DNA of 64,000 nt from Streptomyces violaceoruber (GCF_033406955.1 NZ_CP137734.1:4526001-4590000); one strand, 5' to 3'. Counted from the stretch's first letter, positions 8,271 through 17,234 are shown. Program-made: numbers and translations. Notes: generated by a model not told the origin, from the letters alone.

Positions 8271-9506
8271 ATGACGGCTGCAACCGATGGTCCCCATGTG
8301 TCCGGTCCCGCGTTCGACCCGTGGGACCCCGCCTTCGTCGCCGACCCCTACCCCGCCTTCGCCGAGCTGCGGGCCCGGGGGCGCGTGCTCTACTACGAGC
8401 CGAGCGACCAGTGGCTGGTCCCGCACCACGCGGACGTCTCCGCGCTGCTGCGCGACCGCCGCCTCGGCCGGACCTACCAGCACCGTTTCACGCACGAGGA
8501 CTTCGGCCGCACGCCGCCCCCGCCGGAGCAGGAGCCCTTCCACACGCTCAACGACCACGGCATGCTCGACCTGGAGCCGCCGGACCACACCCGTATCCGG
8601 CGCCTGGTGTCGAAGGCGTTCACGCCGCGCACCGTGGAGCGGCTGAAGCCGTACGTGCACGGCCTGGCGGACGACCTGGTGGGCCGGCTGGTGGCGGCGG
8701 GCGGCGGCGATCTGCTCACCGACGTGGCCGAGCCGCTGCCGGTCGCCGTGATCGCCGAGATGCTGGGCATCCCGGAGTCCGACCGGGCCCCGCTGCGCCC
8801 CTGGTCGGCGGAGATCTGCGGGATGTACGAGCTGAACCCGTCCGAGGAGACGGCGGCGAAGGCGGTCCGGGCCTCGCTCGACTTCTCGGACTACCTGCGC
8901 GCGCTGATCGCGGCCCGCCGCAAGGAGCCCGGCGACGACCTGATCTCCGGTCTGATCGCGGCCCACGACGAGGACGACCGCCTCACCGAGCAGGAGATGA
9001 TCTCGACCTGCGTCCTGCTCCTGAACGCCGGTCACGAGGCCACGGTGAACGCCACCACCAACGGCTGGCTGGCGCTCTTCCGCCACCCCGACCAGCTGGC
9101 CGCCCTGCGCGCCGACCACTCCCTCGTCCCGTCGGCCGTGGAGGAGCTGATGCGCTACGACACCCCGCTCCAGCTCTTCGAACGCTGGGTCCTGGACGAG
9201 ATCGAGATCGACGGCACGACCCTCCCGCGCGGCGCGGAGGTGGCGATGCTGTTCGGCTCGGCCAACCACGACCCGGCGGTCTTCACCGACCCGGAACGCC
9301 TCGACCTCACCCGCCGCGACAACCCGCACATCTCCTTCAGCGCCGGCATCCACTACTGCATCGGCGCCCCGCTGGCCCGCATCGAACTCGCGGCGTCCAT
9401 GACGTCCCTGCTGAAGCGGGCGCCGGGCCTGCGCCTGGCGGCGGAACCGGAACGCAGGCCGAACTTCGTGATGCGCGGCCTGACGGAGCTACGCGTGGAA
9501 CTCTGA
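8271..9506 (+). CDS. cytochrome P450
   Basis: 411 residues, the normal size for a soluble bacterial P450. The I-helix oxygen-activation motif is AGHEAT at 253-258, the K-helix ExxR is in EELMRYDTP, and the heme loop FSAGIHYCIG places the thiolate ligand at Cys363. It belongs with the CYP107-type bacterial enzymes that oxidise secondary metabolites or xenobiotics; no ferredoxin gene is adjacent, so reductants must come from elsewhere. The start is the ATG in front of TAATDGPHV; a TATCGT -10-like box about 7 bases upstream, with no ribosome site, suggests a leaderless message. Upstream in-frame codons overlap the opposite-strand gene and are rejected. Confidence 0.93.
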   Translation: MTAATDGPHVSGPAFDPWDPAFVADPYPAFAELRARGRVLYYEPSDQWLVPHHADVSALLRDRRLGRTYQHRFTHEDFGRTPPPPEQEPFHTLNDHGMLDLEPPDHTRIRRLVSKAFTPRTVERLKPYVHGLADDLVGRLVAAGGGDLLTDVAEPLPVAVIAEMLGIPESDRAPLRPWSAEICGMYELNPSEETAAKAVRASLDFSDYLRALIAARRKEPGDDLISGLIAAHDEDDRLTEQEMISTCVLLLNAGHEATVNATTNGWLALFRHPDQLAALRADHSLVPSAVEELMRYDTPLQLFERWVLDEIEIDGTTLPRGAEVAMLFGSANHDPAVFTDPERLDLTRRDNPHISFSAGIHYCIGAPLARIELAASMTSLLKRAPGLRLAAEPERRPNFVMRGLTELRVEL

Positions 9507-9812
9507 GACCCCCGAGGACTCAGGGGACTCAGGGGACTCGGAGGACTCGGGGGACCCGGAGGACTCGGGGCGCCGGCGCCGTCCCAGCAGCAGCCAGGCC
9601 CCGAGCCCCCACACCACGGCGGGCACGACGGCCCCGGCAAGGAAGACGAACGGCAGCTCGGTGAGGGCGGCGCCGAAGTCCTGCCCGTTGTTCTCGAACT
9701 CGTTGCCGAGGTGCCGCTGCGTGCGGTCCGAGGCCCCCCACAGCCATACGGCGCCCACGACGCCCGCCGCCGACACCAGGCACCCGCCACCCGTCACCGC
9801 GTCTCGCTTCAT
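9489..9812 (-). CDS. small two-helix membrane protein with Ser-Glu-Pro tail
   Basis: 107 residues, no family recognised. Two hydrophobic helices (GCLVSAAGVVGAVWLWG and FVFLAGAVVPAVVWGLGAWLLL) flank a polar loop. The tail repeats SPESSE-like units, coded by a 9-base GGACTCGGG-type tandem repeat at about 9507-9570. Its 3' end overlaps the P450 gene by 18 bp on the opposite strand. ATG at 9812 is chosen; a GTG two codons earlier is possible. Confidence 0.55.
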   Translation of the reverse strand: MKRDAVTGGGCLVSAAGVVGAVWLWGASDRTQRHLGNEFENNGQDFGAALTELPFVFLAGAVVPAVVWGLGAWLLLGRRRRPESSGSPESSESPESPESSGVSEFHA

Positions 9813-9869
9813 GCCCACGAGGACGCCGTCGCGCCCGCGCCGGTTTCACCGCGGGGGCGCGGCCACGCC

Positions 9870-10334
9870 CTACGCGTGGGGCGGCTCGTCCAGGAGGGCC
9901 ACGCCGTAGCGGGCGAGTCCGTCCACGTGGTCCAGGTCGTGCCGCGCCCCGGCGGGCCCGACCGAGCGGAAGTACCCCTCGATCGCCCCCGGGTTGTTGA
10001 TGACCAGCACCTCCGCCGTGGTGGTGAGCGGCTGGAAGGTGTGGGGGACCGACCGGGGGCCGAAGACGTAGGAGCCGGGCCCGGCGTCGTGGACCTCGCA
10101 CGCGTCGAGTGAGGCCGAACCGACCCAGAAGCGGACCCGCCCGGACAGCACCACCCAGCTCTCGTCCTCGCGGCTGTGCACGTGCAGGGGCGGTGCGTCC
10201 GCGCGGCGCATGGTCAGCCGCGCGACGCTGACGACTCCCTGGGTCTCGGTGTGCGAGACGACCTGCTCCTGGACGCTGTCGTAGTACGGGTAGTGGGTGC
10301 CTTCGCCGGGGTTGCGTACGAGCGCGACGCTCAT
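9870..10334 (-). CDS. cupin-domain protein
   Basis: 154 residues forming one cupin barrel. Metal-binding motif 1 reads HVHSREDESWVVLSG and motif 2 is GPRSVPHTF. This gives the usual three histidines and a glutamate. Such proteins are small metal-dependent isomerases, dioxygenases or sensors; nothing identifies the substrate. The ATG at 10334 follows GGAAGGGGAG on the minus strand, which favours it over an upstream TTG. Confidence 0.8.
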   Translation of the reverse strand: MSVALVRNPGEGTHYPYYDSVQEQVVSHTETQGVVSVARLTMRRADAPPLHVHSREDESWVVLSGRVRFWVGSASLDACEVHDAGPGSYVFGPRSVPHTFQPLTTTAEVLVINNPGAIEGYFRSVGPAGARHDLDHVDGLARYGVALLDEPPHA

Positions 10335-10464
10335 GGGGGTGCTCCCCTTCCGCTGTGGTTTATCGTTCAACTATTTCCGTTGCGTCGCCTCCCCGCAAGG
10401 GGTCGCCGCGGTCCGCCGCGATCTGTCCGGATTCCGCCGCCCGGGCCACCCCTTCCGCCGGACG

Positions 10465-12084
10465 TCACGTCAGGTCCCGCCGCCGCAGCCCGACGAGCCC
10501 CGCCCCCACCAGCGCCCCGGCGATCAGCACCAGCACCAGCACCGGCGACCAGTTCATCTCCCCGCCCGGCAGCTTCGGCAGGTGTCCGAACGGGGACACG
10601 TCCAGGACGGTCTGCGGCACGTCCAGCGCCGGTCCGACCCACCCGAGCAGCAGCACCGCGCCCGCGACGGCCCACGCGGCCACCGCCGCCCGGGGCAGCA
10701 GACCGTGCAGCAGCACCGCCGCCCCGCCGATCACCCACACCGCCGGCAGCTGCACCAGGCACGCGCCCAGGATCGCCCCGAAGTCCTGCCCGTACCCGGC
10801 GGCGAAGCCGAGCCCGGCGAGCAGCATGATGAGCGCCGCGCCGCCGAAGGCGATCACCAGGTGGCCCGCGGCCCACCGCAGCCGGCCCACCGCGCCCGCC
10901 AGCACCGGTTCCGCGCGCCCGGACGTCTCCTCGCCGCCGAGCCGCAGCACCGACGCCACCACGTAGAGCGCGGCGATCAGCCCGAGCATGCCGACCATCG
11001 CCGACACGAACGCGTCGGTCAGCCCGGCCTGCCCGCCCATCCGCTCGATGATCTCGCGGGCCTGTTCGTTGTCGCCGACCAGATCGGCCGCGCCCTCCGT
11101 CATCCCGCCGTAGACGACCCCGGCGGCGAAGAAGCCGATGCTCCAGCCGAGGACGCTGCCCCGCTGAAGGCGCCAGGCCAGCGCACCGGCCGTACGCAGG
11201 CGCCCGGCGGCCGGTCCGGGCCGGGTCGGCAGGAAGCTCATGCCGAGGTCCCGGCGTCCGGCCAGCCCGTAGGCCACGGCCCCCTGCGTCACCGTCGCGC
11301 CCGCGATCAGCAGCAGCGCCCACCATCGCTCGTCCGCGAAGGACCGCACGTTCTCCAGCCAGCCGAGCGGCGACACCCAGGTCAGGACCGAGGAGCCGTC
11401 GTCCGTCGCCGAGTCGCCCGCCGCACGCAGTACGAAGGCCCCGCCCAGGACCGCCGCCGTCAGCCCCCGGGCCAGCCGCGCGCTCTCGGTGAGCTGGGCG
11501 ACGATCGCCGCCATGGTCGCGAAGAGCATCCCGACGCCCGCGATCCCGAGTCCGAGGGCCAGCGCACCGGCCGTCCCCTGCCCGGCCAGCCCGGCGAAGA
11601 CGAGAAGGGCCAGTACGGCGTTGGCGACCGCCGCCGCCAGCAGCGCCGCCGTGAGCGGGGCCCGGCGGCCGACCATTCCGGAGGCGACGACCTCCTGCCG
11701 TCCGCTCTCCTCCTCGTCCCGGGTGTGCCGTACGACGATCAGCAGGCTCATCACGGCGGCGAGCGCACCGGCGTACAGGCCGACCCGCCAGGCGGTGAGC
11801 GCGCCGAGGCTGTCGTCGAAGAGCGGGCCGACCAGGGCGCGCAGCGAGGCGTTGGTCTCCATCTGCCGCATCAGGTCGGCGCGTTCGGCGGCGGTGCCGT
11901 ACAGGCCCTTGATGGTGCCCGGCATGGACAGCACCATGAGCGCGTTCACCGCGACCCAGACGGGGATCAGTACGCGGTCGCGGCGCAGGGCGAAGCGCAG
12001 CAGCGTGCCGGTGCCGGCCAGTTGGCGCGAGCCCCCGGGCCGGGCCGCGAAGGCGCCGGCGGCGGTTTCGGCGGTGGCGGTCAT
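10465..12084 (-). CDS. ABC-2 type efflux permease
   Basis: 539 residues with about twelve membrane helices in two halves, each half ending in a loop and amphipathic stretch, as in antibiotic-exporter permeases of the TipC/OleC type. It starts with an ATGA overlap on the ATPase gene at 12081-12084, so the two are translated together. The pair should export a hydrophobic compound or drug; the substrate is not evident. Confidence 0.85.
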   Translation of the reverse strand: MTATAETAAGAFAARPGGSRQLAGTGTLLRFALRRDRVLIPVWVAVNALMVLSMPGTIKGLYGTAAERADLMRQMETNASLRALVGPLFDDSLGALTAWRVGLYAGALAAVMSLLIVVRHTRDEEESGRQEVVASGMVGRRAPLTAALLAAAVANAVLALLVFAGLAGQGTAGALALGLGIAGVGMLFATMAAIVAQLTESARLARGLTAAVLGGAFVLRAAGDSATDDGSSVLTWVSPLGWLENVRSFADERWWALLLIAGATVTQGAVAYGLAGRRDLGMSFLPTRPGPAAGRLRTAGALAWRLQRGSVLGWSIGFFAAGVVYGGMTEGAADLVGDNEQAREIIERMGGQAGLTDAFVSAMVGMLGLIAALYVVASVLRLGGEETSGRAEPVLAGAVGRLRWAAGHLVIAFGGAALIMLLAGLGFAAGYGQDFGAILGACLVQLPAVWVIGGAAVLLHGLLPRAAVAAWAVAGAVLLLGWVGPALDVPQTVLDVSPFGHLPKLPGGEMNWSPVLVLVLIAGALVGAGLVGLRRRDLT

Positions 12085-13016
12085 CGCGCCGTCACCTCCC
12101 CGCCGACCCCGGCGTCCGCACCGGTCTCCGCGTCCCCGGCCTGGTAGTGCCGCAGGAACAGCTCCTCCAGCGTCGGCGGCGTCGACGTCAGCGACCGCAC
12201 GCCCGTCTCGCTCAGCGACCTGAGGACGGCGTCCAGCTTGTCGGTGTCGACCTGGAGCCGGACCCGGTGGCCCCGGACGTCGAGGCCGTGCACGCCGGGC
12301 AGGCGGGTGAGACCGTTCGGGGCGCCCGCGAGTTCGGCGGTGACGCTGGTCCGGGTCAGGTGGCGCAGGTCGGCGAGCGAGCCGCTCTCGACGGTCCGTC
12401 CCTTGCGGATGATGCTGACCCGGTCGCACAGCTCCTCGACCTCGCTGAGGATGTGGGAGGAGAGCAGCACCGTCCGGCCGCGCTCGCGCTCCTCCTCCAC
12501 GCAGCGCTGGAAGACCTCCTCCATCAGCGGGTCGAGTCCGGAGGTGGGTTCGTCGAGGATCAGCAGGTCCACGTCCGAGGCGAAGGCGGCCACCAGGGCC
12601 ACCTTCTGGCGGTTGCCCTTGGAGTACGTGCGGCCCTTCTTGGTCGGGTCGAGTTCGAACCGCTCGACCAGCTCCGCGCGCCGCCGGGTGTCGAGTCCGC
12701 CGCGCAGCCTGCCGTAGAGGTCGATGACCTCGCCGCCGGAGAGGTTGCGCCACAGCGTCACGTCACCGGGGACGTACGCGATCCGCCGGTGCGCCTCGAC
12801 CGCGTCCGCCCACGGGTCGCGCCCGAGCACCTGCGCGGCGCCGGCGTCGGCGCGCAGCAGGCCGAGCAGGACCCGGATGGTGGTGGACTTGCCGGCTCCG
12901 TTGGGTCCGAGGAATCCGTGGACCTCGCCGGTCTCGACCTCCAGGTCGAGGCCGTCCAGAGCATGCGTGCGTCCGAACGACTTGTGGAGTCCGGAGACGC
13001 TGATTGCCTTCGTCAT
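12081..13016 (-). CDS. ABC transporter ATP-binding protein (drug-efflux type)
   Basis: 311 residues. Walker A is GPNGAGKST near residue 37, the signature is YSKGNRQKVAL, Walker B is LLILDEPTSGLDP and the switch histidine lies in SSHILSEV. The C-terminal extension (LEELFLRHY) is typical of DrrA-like efflux ATPases. It is the first gene of a two-gene operon with the permease and is divergent from a MarR/GbsR-like regulator, with two operator-like repeats in between. Confidence 0.92.
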   Translation of the reverse strand: MTKAISVSGLHKSFGRTHALDGLDLEVETGEVHGFLGPNGAGKSTTIRVLLGLLRADAGAAQVLGRDPWADAVEAHRRIAYVPGDVTLWRNLSGGEVIDLYGRLRGGLDTRRRAELVERFELDPTKKGRTYSKGNRQKVALVAAFASDVDLLILDEPTSGLDPLMEEVFQRCVEEERERGRTVLLSSHILSEVEELCDRVSIIRKGRTVESGSLADLRHLTRTSVTAELAGAPNGLTRLPGVHGLDVRGHRVRLQVDTDKLDAVLRSLSETGVRSLTSTPPTLEELFLRHYQAGDAETGADAGVGGEVTAR

Positions 13017-13017
13017 G

Positions 13018-13044
13018 TTTCGGAAAGTACGCTATTTTCAGAAA
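13018..13044. promoter_or_regulatory. paired TTTCnGAAA palindromes, likely operator
   Basis: TTTCGGAAA (13018-13026) and TTTCAGAAA (13036-13044) are two 9-bp palindromes centred 18 bp apart, in an AT-rich stretch right at the start of the ABC operon and 60 bp before the divergent regulator gene. The layout fits repression of both by the 13105 regulator. Confidence 0.6.
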
Positions 13045-13104
13045 CTTGTGAAGTTAAGGAACCGTCAGGATGATGAGCGACGCAGGGTGAGAGATGATCG
13101 ACGG

Positions 13105-13614
13105 ATGACGAAGGAAGCAGCGGGAGCGGCGGGGCCGGGGCGCGACCCCGAGGCGGTGTCGAAGTTCGTGGAGGGCTTCGCGGCCCAGCTCGTCGAGGCC
13201 GGGATGCAGCGCATGCCCGCCCGGGTCTTCGCCGCCCTGCTGGCCTCCGACTCGGGCTCGCTGACCTCCGCGGAACTCGGCGAGGGCCTGCGGGTCAGCC
13301 CCGCCGCCGTCTCCGGCGCCGTGCGCTACCTCTCGCAGCAGCACATGGTCTCGCGCGAGCGCGAACCCGGCTCGCGCCGGGAGCGCTACCGGGTGCACAG
13401 CAACCAGTGGTACGAGGCGCTCACCAACCGCGAGGCCATCCTCAAACGCTGGGAGAACGCGCTGCGCGACGGAGTCACCAGCCTCGGCGCCGACACCCCG
13501 GCGGGCCGGCGCATGGCCGAGACCCTCGCCTTCTTCGAGTTCGTCGACGAGGAGATCGCGGCGATGATGGAACGCTGGCGGGTGCACCGGGAGAAGACCT
13601 TCGGCACCGGCTGA
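13105..13614 (+). CDS. GbsR/MarR-family transcriptional regulator
   Basis: 169 residues. The winged helix runs LTSAELGEGLRVSPAAVSGAVRYLSQQ followed by a wing MVSREREPGSRRERYRV, then a C-terminal helical dimerisation part. This is the architecture of small regulators that control neighbouring efflux pumps. It is divergent from the ABC operon and the operator-like TTTCnGAAA pair lies between them. The ATG follows a GGTGAGAGATGATC stretch; an earlier GTG is not in frame. Confidence 0.85.
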   Translation: MTKEAAGAAGPGRDPEAVSKFVEGFAAQLVEAGMQRMPARVFAALLASDSGSLTSAELGEGLRVSPAAVSGAVRYLSQQHMVSREREPGSRRERYRVHSNQWYEALTNREAILKRWENALRDGVTSLGADTPAGRRMAETLAFFEFVDEEIAAMMERWRVHREKTFGTG

Positions 13615-13626
13615 CGCGGAGGCGGC

Positions 13627-14055
13627 TCAGCGGGGCATGGCGCGTTCGACGGCCTCGGCCTGCTCGCGCAGGTGCTCCTCCCACTCCGGACGCGGGCGTG
13701 CGGGCACCGGTACCTGCACGTCGGCGCGCCCCTCCAGTCCGCCGTCCGCACCGGCCTCCGGGAAGCGCACCTCGGCCCCCGCCCGGTTCGCGAGGGCCAG
13801 CGCGGTGGCGACGAAGCCGCGGGAGAGGGTGTGGATGATCCGGTGGTGGGTGCCGTGGTGCCATGCCACCAGGGTGTTCACGAACCTGCCGTAGGCGCCG
13901 GGATCGATCTGGCACTCGTCGTTGACCATCTCGCCGACGCCGGACGGGACGCCCAGCTCGGCCTCGTACACGGCCACCTGCCGCAGGAACAGCCGCGCCG
14001 CCCCGTTGGACGGATTCCACAGCGTCTCGTCGCCCACGTCGAAGTACTGGCTCAC
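13627..14055 (-). CDS. conserved hypothetical protein
   Basis: 142 residues, unrecognised. It begins SQYFDVGDETLWNPSNGAA and is mostly helical and acidic, with an HHGTHHR cluster in the middle that might bind metal. No signal peptide or membrane helix. The GTG at 14055 has AGGGGG six bases upstream. It lies in the same direction as the DAG-kinase-like gene, 77 bp downstream of that gene's stop. Confidence 0.65.
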   Translation of the reverse strand: MSQYFDVGDETLWNPSNGAARLFLRQVAVYEAELGVPSGVGEMVNDECQIDPGAYGRFVNTLVAWHHGTHHRIIHTLSRGFVATALALANRAGAEVRFPEAGADGGLEGRADVQVPVPARPRPEWEEHLREQAEAVERAMPR

Positions 14056-14132
14056 GCATGCCCCCTGATCATCCGACCGGGAGCTTAGGCACCGGCTCCG
14101 GCTCCGTGCACGCCGTTTTGCCCGGCGCACCG

Positions 14133-15038
14133 TCATTCCGCCGGCAGCGTCAGCCCCCACGCCCCCTCGCGCGCCACCCACGTCCGGGTCCCGACCGGCC
14201 CGGACACCACCGCGTCGGCCCGGTAGCGGAAGTGCGCCCCCGACACGGTCACCGTCCGTCCGCTCGCCGTCAGCGGCGACGCCTGCGCGCCCACCGACAG
14301 GGGCCGCACCTCCACCACGGCCACCCCCGCCGCGCCCGGCGTCACCGACACCCCCTCGACCGGCTGGTCCAGGTCCACCAGCGTCACCCCGTCGACCTCC
14401 ACCCGCAGCCGGGCCGGACCGGGCGTCCCCGGCGCCACGGCGGTCCGGGCCGTACGCGAGGAGGCCAGCGTCCGTACGAGCGACTGGCAGGTCCGCAGCC
14501 AGGGACGGACCGACGCCGCCCCCTGCGGACCGGAGCCCGCCTCCGCCCGCACCGGTACCGGCGCGGGAACGGGCGGAATCCCCACCGTCCCCAGCACCAC
14601 CCCGTCGCTGTCGTCGACGAGCAGGTCCAGGCGTCGCTCCGCGCCGTCGAGCACGGCCCGCGCCGCCGCCACCGCCCCCGTCGGCAGCCCCAGGGACCGG
14701 GCGAGGCCGAGCGCCGACCCCACCGGAACCACGGACAGCGCGCAGCCCGCCAGCTCCCGCCGCCGGTGCAGCAGGGCCACGGCCCGCAGCAGCGCACTGT
14801 CGTCGCCGATCACCACCGGGCGCCGCGAACCGCGCCGCCCGAGTGCCCGCGCGAACTCCTCCGGGTCGTCCGGCAGACACACCTTCGTGTGCGACGCGCC
14901 CGCGCTGAGCACGTCTTTCGCGATCCGGACGGACTCCCCGTCCATCCGTCGGGCGACCGGATCGACGACCACCAGAAGCGAAACGGACCTCGCGGAAGAG
15001 TTCGCGGAAGAGCTCGCGGAAGTCGCCACCTCGGCCAT
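14133..15038 (-). CDS. diacylglycerol-kinase-like protein with degenerate catalytic motif
   Basis: 301 residues. The fold is suggested by LLVVVDPVARR at the N-terminus, VVIGDDSALLRAV where lipid kinases have GGDGT, and PVGSALGLARSLGLP where they have PxGTxND-xAR. A C-terminal beta-rich part follows (VDGVTLVDLDQPVEG). The second glycine of GGDG and the asparagine of the second motif are changed, so lipid-kinase activity is doubtful; it may bind a lipid or nucleotide instead. ATG at 15038 is divergent from purA with 185 bp between. Confidence 0.65.
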   Translation of the reverse strand: MAEVATSASSSANSSARSVSLLVVVDPVARRMDGESVRIAKDVLSAGASHTKVCLPDDPEEFARALGRRGSRRPVVIGDDSALLRAVALLHRRRELAGCALSVVPVGSALGLARSLGLPTGAVAAARAVLDGAERRLDLLVDDSDGVVLGTVGIPPVPAPVPVRAEAGSGPQGAASVRPWLRTCQSLVRTLASSRTARTAVAPGTPGPARLRVEVDGVTLVDLDQPVEGVSVTPGAAGVAVVEVRPLSVGAQASPLTASGRTVTVSGAHFRYRADAVVSGPVGTRTWVAREGAWGLTLPAE

Positions 15039-15071
15039 GCCTCGCTTCCTCGGGTAGCATCTTTGTGCAAG

Positions 15072-15099
15072 AGCCCCTTGCGCTGTTGCGCCAGGGGCT
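15072..15099 (+). terminator. hairpin in the purA leader: terminator, attenuator or small RNA
   Basis: AGCCCCTTGCGC (15072-15083) pairs with GCGCCAGGGGCT (15088-15099), one mismatch, TGTT loop, followed by TCGTCTATT. A TAGCAT -10-like box lies at about 15054, so the hairpin would sit at the very start of a plus-strand transcript leading to purA, or form a short RNA of its own. Confidence 0.5.
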
Positions 15100-15223
15100 T
15101 CGTCTATTCCGGGGCACCCGGTCCGACGGTTGGCGGCCAACGACGGTCGCGGTGTACGTGGCGGAAACCCGTCGCATACGCCCTCGACCATGGACATGCC
15201 CCGCCCGGAAGGGGTGTACGCGC

Positions 15224-16507
15224 GTGCCCGCACTTGTGCTGCTCGGTGCTCAGTGGGGTGACGAAGGCAAGGGAAAGGCGACGGACCTGCTCGGTGGCTC
15301 CGTCGACTATGTGGTGCGCTACCAGGGCGGCAACAACGCCGGCCACACGGTAGTCGTGGGCGACCAGAAGTACGCCCTGCACCTGCTCCCTTCCGGGATT
15401 CTCTCCCCCGGCTGCACGCCGGTCATCGGAAACGGCGTCGTCGTCGACCCGTCGGTCCTGTTCTCCGAGCTGAGCGGGCTGAACGAGCGCGGCGTCGACA
15501 CGTCCAAGCTCCTGATCAGCGGCAACGCTCACATCATCACGCCGTACAACGTCACCGTCGACAAGGTGACGGAACGCTTCCTCGGCAAGCGCAAGATCGG
15601 CACCACCGGGCGCGGCATCGGCCCGACCTACGCCGACAAGATCAACCGCGTGGGCATCCGGGTGCAGGACCTCTACGACGAGTCGATCCTCACCCAGAAG
15701 GTCGAGGCGGCGCTCGACGTCAAGAACCAGATGCTCACCAAGCTCTACAACCGCCGCGCCATCGCCACCGGCCAGGTCGTCGAGGAGCTGCTGGGCTACG
15801 CCGACAAGCTCGCCCCGTACGTCGCCGACACCGTCCTGGTCCTCAACCAGGCCCTCGACGACGACAAGGTGGTCCTCTTCGAGGGCGGCCAGGGCACCCT
15901 CCTGGACATCGACCACGGCACGTACCCCTTCGTCACCTCGTCGAACCCGACCGCGGGCGGCGCCTGCACCGGCGCCGGCGTGGGCCCGACGAAGATCAGC
16001 CGGGTCATCGGCATCCTCAAGGCGTACACGACCCGCGTCGGCGCCGGACCGTTCCCGACCGAGCTGTTCGACGAGGACGGCGAGGCCCTGCGCCGCATCG
16101 GCGGCGAGCGCGGCGTCACCACCGGCCGCGACCGGCGCTGCGGCTGGTTCGACGCGGTGATCGCCCGCTACGCCACCCGCGTCAACGGCCTCACCGACTT
16201 CTTCCTCACCAAGCTCGACGTCCTCACCGGCTGGGAGCAGATCCCGGTCTGCGTGGCCTACGAGATCGACGGCAAGCGCGTCGAGGAGCTGCCGTACTCG
16301 CAGTCCGACTTCCACCACGCGAAGCCGGTCTACGAGACGCTGCCCGGCTGGAGCGAGGACATCACCAAGGCGAAGTCCTTCTCCGACCTGCCGAAGAACG
16401 CCCAGGCGTACGTCAGGGCGCTGGAGGAGATGTCCGGCGCCCCGATCTCCGCGATCGGCGTCGGCCCGGGCCGGGACGAGACGATCGAGATCAACTCGTT
16501 CCTGTAG
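15224..16507 (+). CDS. purA: adenylosuccinate synthetase
   Basis: 427 residues, the family length. It joins IMP and aspartate with GTP to give adenylosuccinate, the committed step to AMP, in the cytoplasm. The P-loop-like GDEGKGK is at 12-18, then NNAGHTVV, the IMP site TTGRGIGPTYADK, and the C-terminal GVTTGRDRRCGWFD and GVGPGRDETIE segments. The GTG at 15224 follows GGAAGGGG. A strong hairpin closes the gene on the right. Confidence 0.98.
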   Translation: MPALVLLGAQWGDEGKGKATDLLGGSVDYVVRYQGGNNAGHTVVVGDQKYALHLLPSGILSPGCTPVIGNGVVVDPSVLFSELSGLNERGVDTSKLLISGNAHIITPYNVTVDKVTERFLGKRKIGTTGRGIGPTYADKINRVGIRVQDLYDESILTQKVEAALDVKNQMLTKLYNRRAIATGQVVEELLGYADKLAPYVADTVLVLNQALDDDKVVLFEGGQGTLLDIDHGTYPFVTSSNPTAGGACTGAGVGPTKISRVIGILKAYTTRVGAGPFPTELFDEDGEALRRIGGERGVTTGRDRRCGWFDAVIARYATRVNGLTDFFLTKLDVLTGWEQIPVCVAYEIDGKRVEELPYSQSDFHHAKPVYETLPGWSEDITKAKSFSDLPKNAQAYVRALEEMSGAPISAIGVGPGRDETIEINSFL

Positions 16508-16524
16508 GCACGGCGCACGCACCA

Positions 16525-16560
16525 CGGCGGCCGGGACCCCGCACGGGGCCCCGGCCGCCG
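16525..16560 (+). terminator. purA terminator hairpin
   Basis: CGGCGGCCGGGACCCC (16525-16540) pairs with GGGGCCCCGGCCGCCG (16545-16560) with one mismatch, 18 bp after the purA stop. Confidence 0.7.
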
Positions 16561-16666
16561 GCGTCGGGGCGGCGGATACGCTGGCCGGACCAGCAGGGGC
16601 CGGGACACCACGGTCACCACGGCCGCGGTCACCACGGACAGCACGGACAGCACGGAGCGAGCGGAC

Positions 16667-17158
16667 ATGCGGAAGCCCACCACCCGGACGTGGATCTGGC
16701 TGGCCGCGGCCGTCGTCGTCGTGACCGGCGGGGCCTTCTACGTCGACGGCCACCGGGTCTCCGCCGCGCCGCACGCCGGCGACCCCAAGTGCGACGAGAT
16801 CGTCTCCCGCCTCCCGGACGACATACCCGGCGCCTCGCGCGACTGGGCCCTGGGGGACGGGGTCGCGTCCTGGGGCGGCCAGAAGGCGGTGTTCCGCTGC
16901 GGCGCCGAGGAGCTCCAGCCCAACGTCAACCTCTGCGTCACCGCGGACGGCGTCGACTGGGTCCTGGACGAGGCACGGCTCAAGCGCGACGGCGTGAGCG
17001 TCCTGCGGACGTACGGCCGCTCACCGGCCGTGGAGTTCACGTACTCCGGTCCGCGCGAGGAGGTGGGCGGCATCCTCGCCGCGCTGGATCCCGCCGTGAA
17101 GTGGATCCCGCAGGAACGCAAGTGCATCGGCCTCGACGACGCCGCCACCGTCCTGTAG
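16667..17158 (+). CDS. membrane-anchored or secreted protein, DUF3515-like
   Basis: 163 residues. An N-terminal helix TWIWLAAAVVVVTGGAFYV anchors or exports it. The outer part has cysteine pairs (CDEIV, FRCGA, LCVTA, KCIGL) that could form disulfides, and an LPDDIPGA motif like that of DUF3515 proteins. Role unknown. Upstream of it at 16600-16660 is a short imperfect CACGGTCAC / CACGGACAG repeat that probably belongs to its leader. Confidence 0.7.
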   Translation: MRKPTTRTWIWLAAAVVVVTGGAFYVDGHRVSAAPHAGDPKCDEIVSRLPDDIPGASRDWALGDGVASWGGQKAVFRCGAEELQPNVNLCVTADGVDWVLDEARLKRDGVSVLRTYGRSPAVEFTYSGPREEVGGILAALDPAVKWIPQERKCIGLDDAATVL

Positions 17159-17234
17159 CCGTCCGTTCCCCGCGCCCCTTCGTTCGGCCCTCTTCGCCGG
17201 GCGTCCGCGTGCCCGGTGGTGTCGGATCGCAGAC

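Noticed and set aside
13627..15177. 516-codon minus-strand frame joining the hypothetical at 13627 with sequence antisense to nothing
   Set aside because: The middle part is the wrong frame of the DAG-kinase-like gene. Ribosome sites define two separate genes instead.
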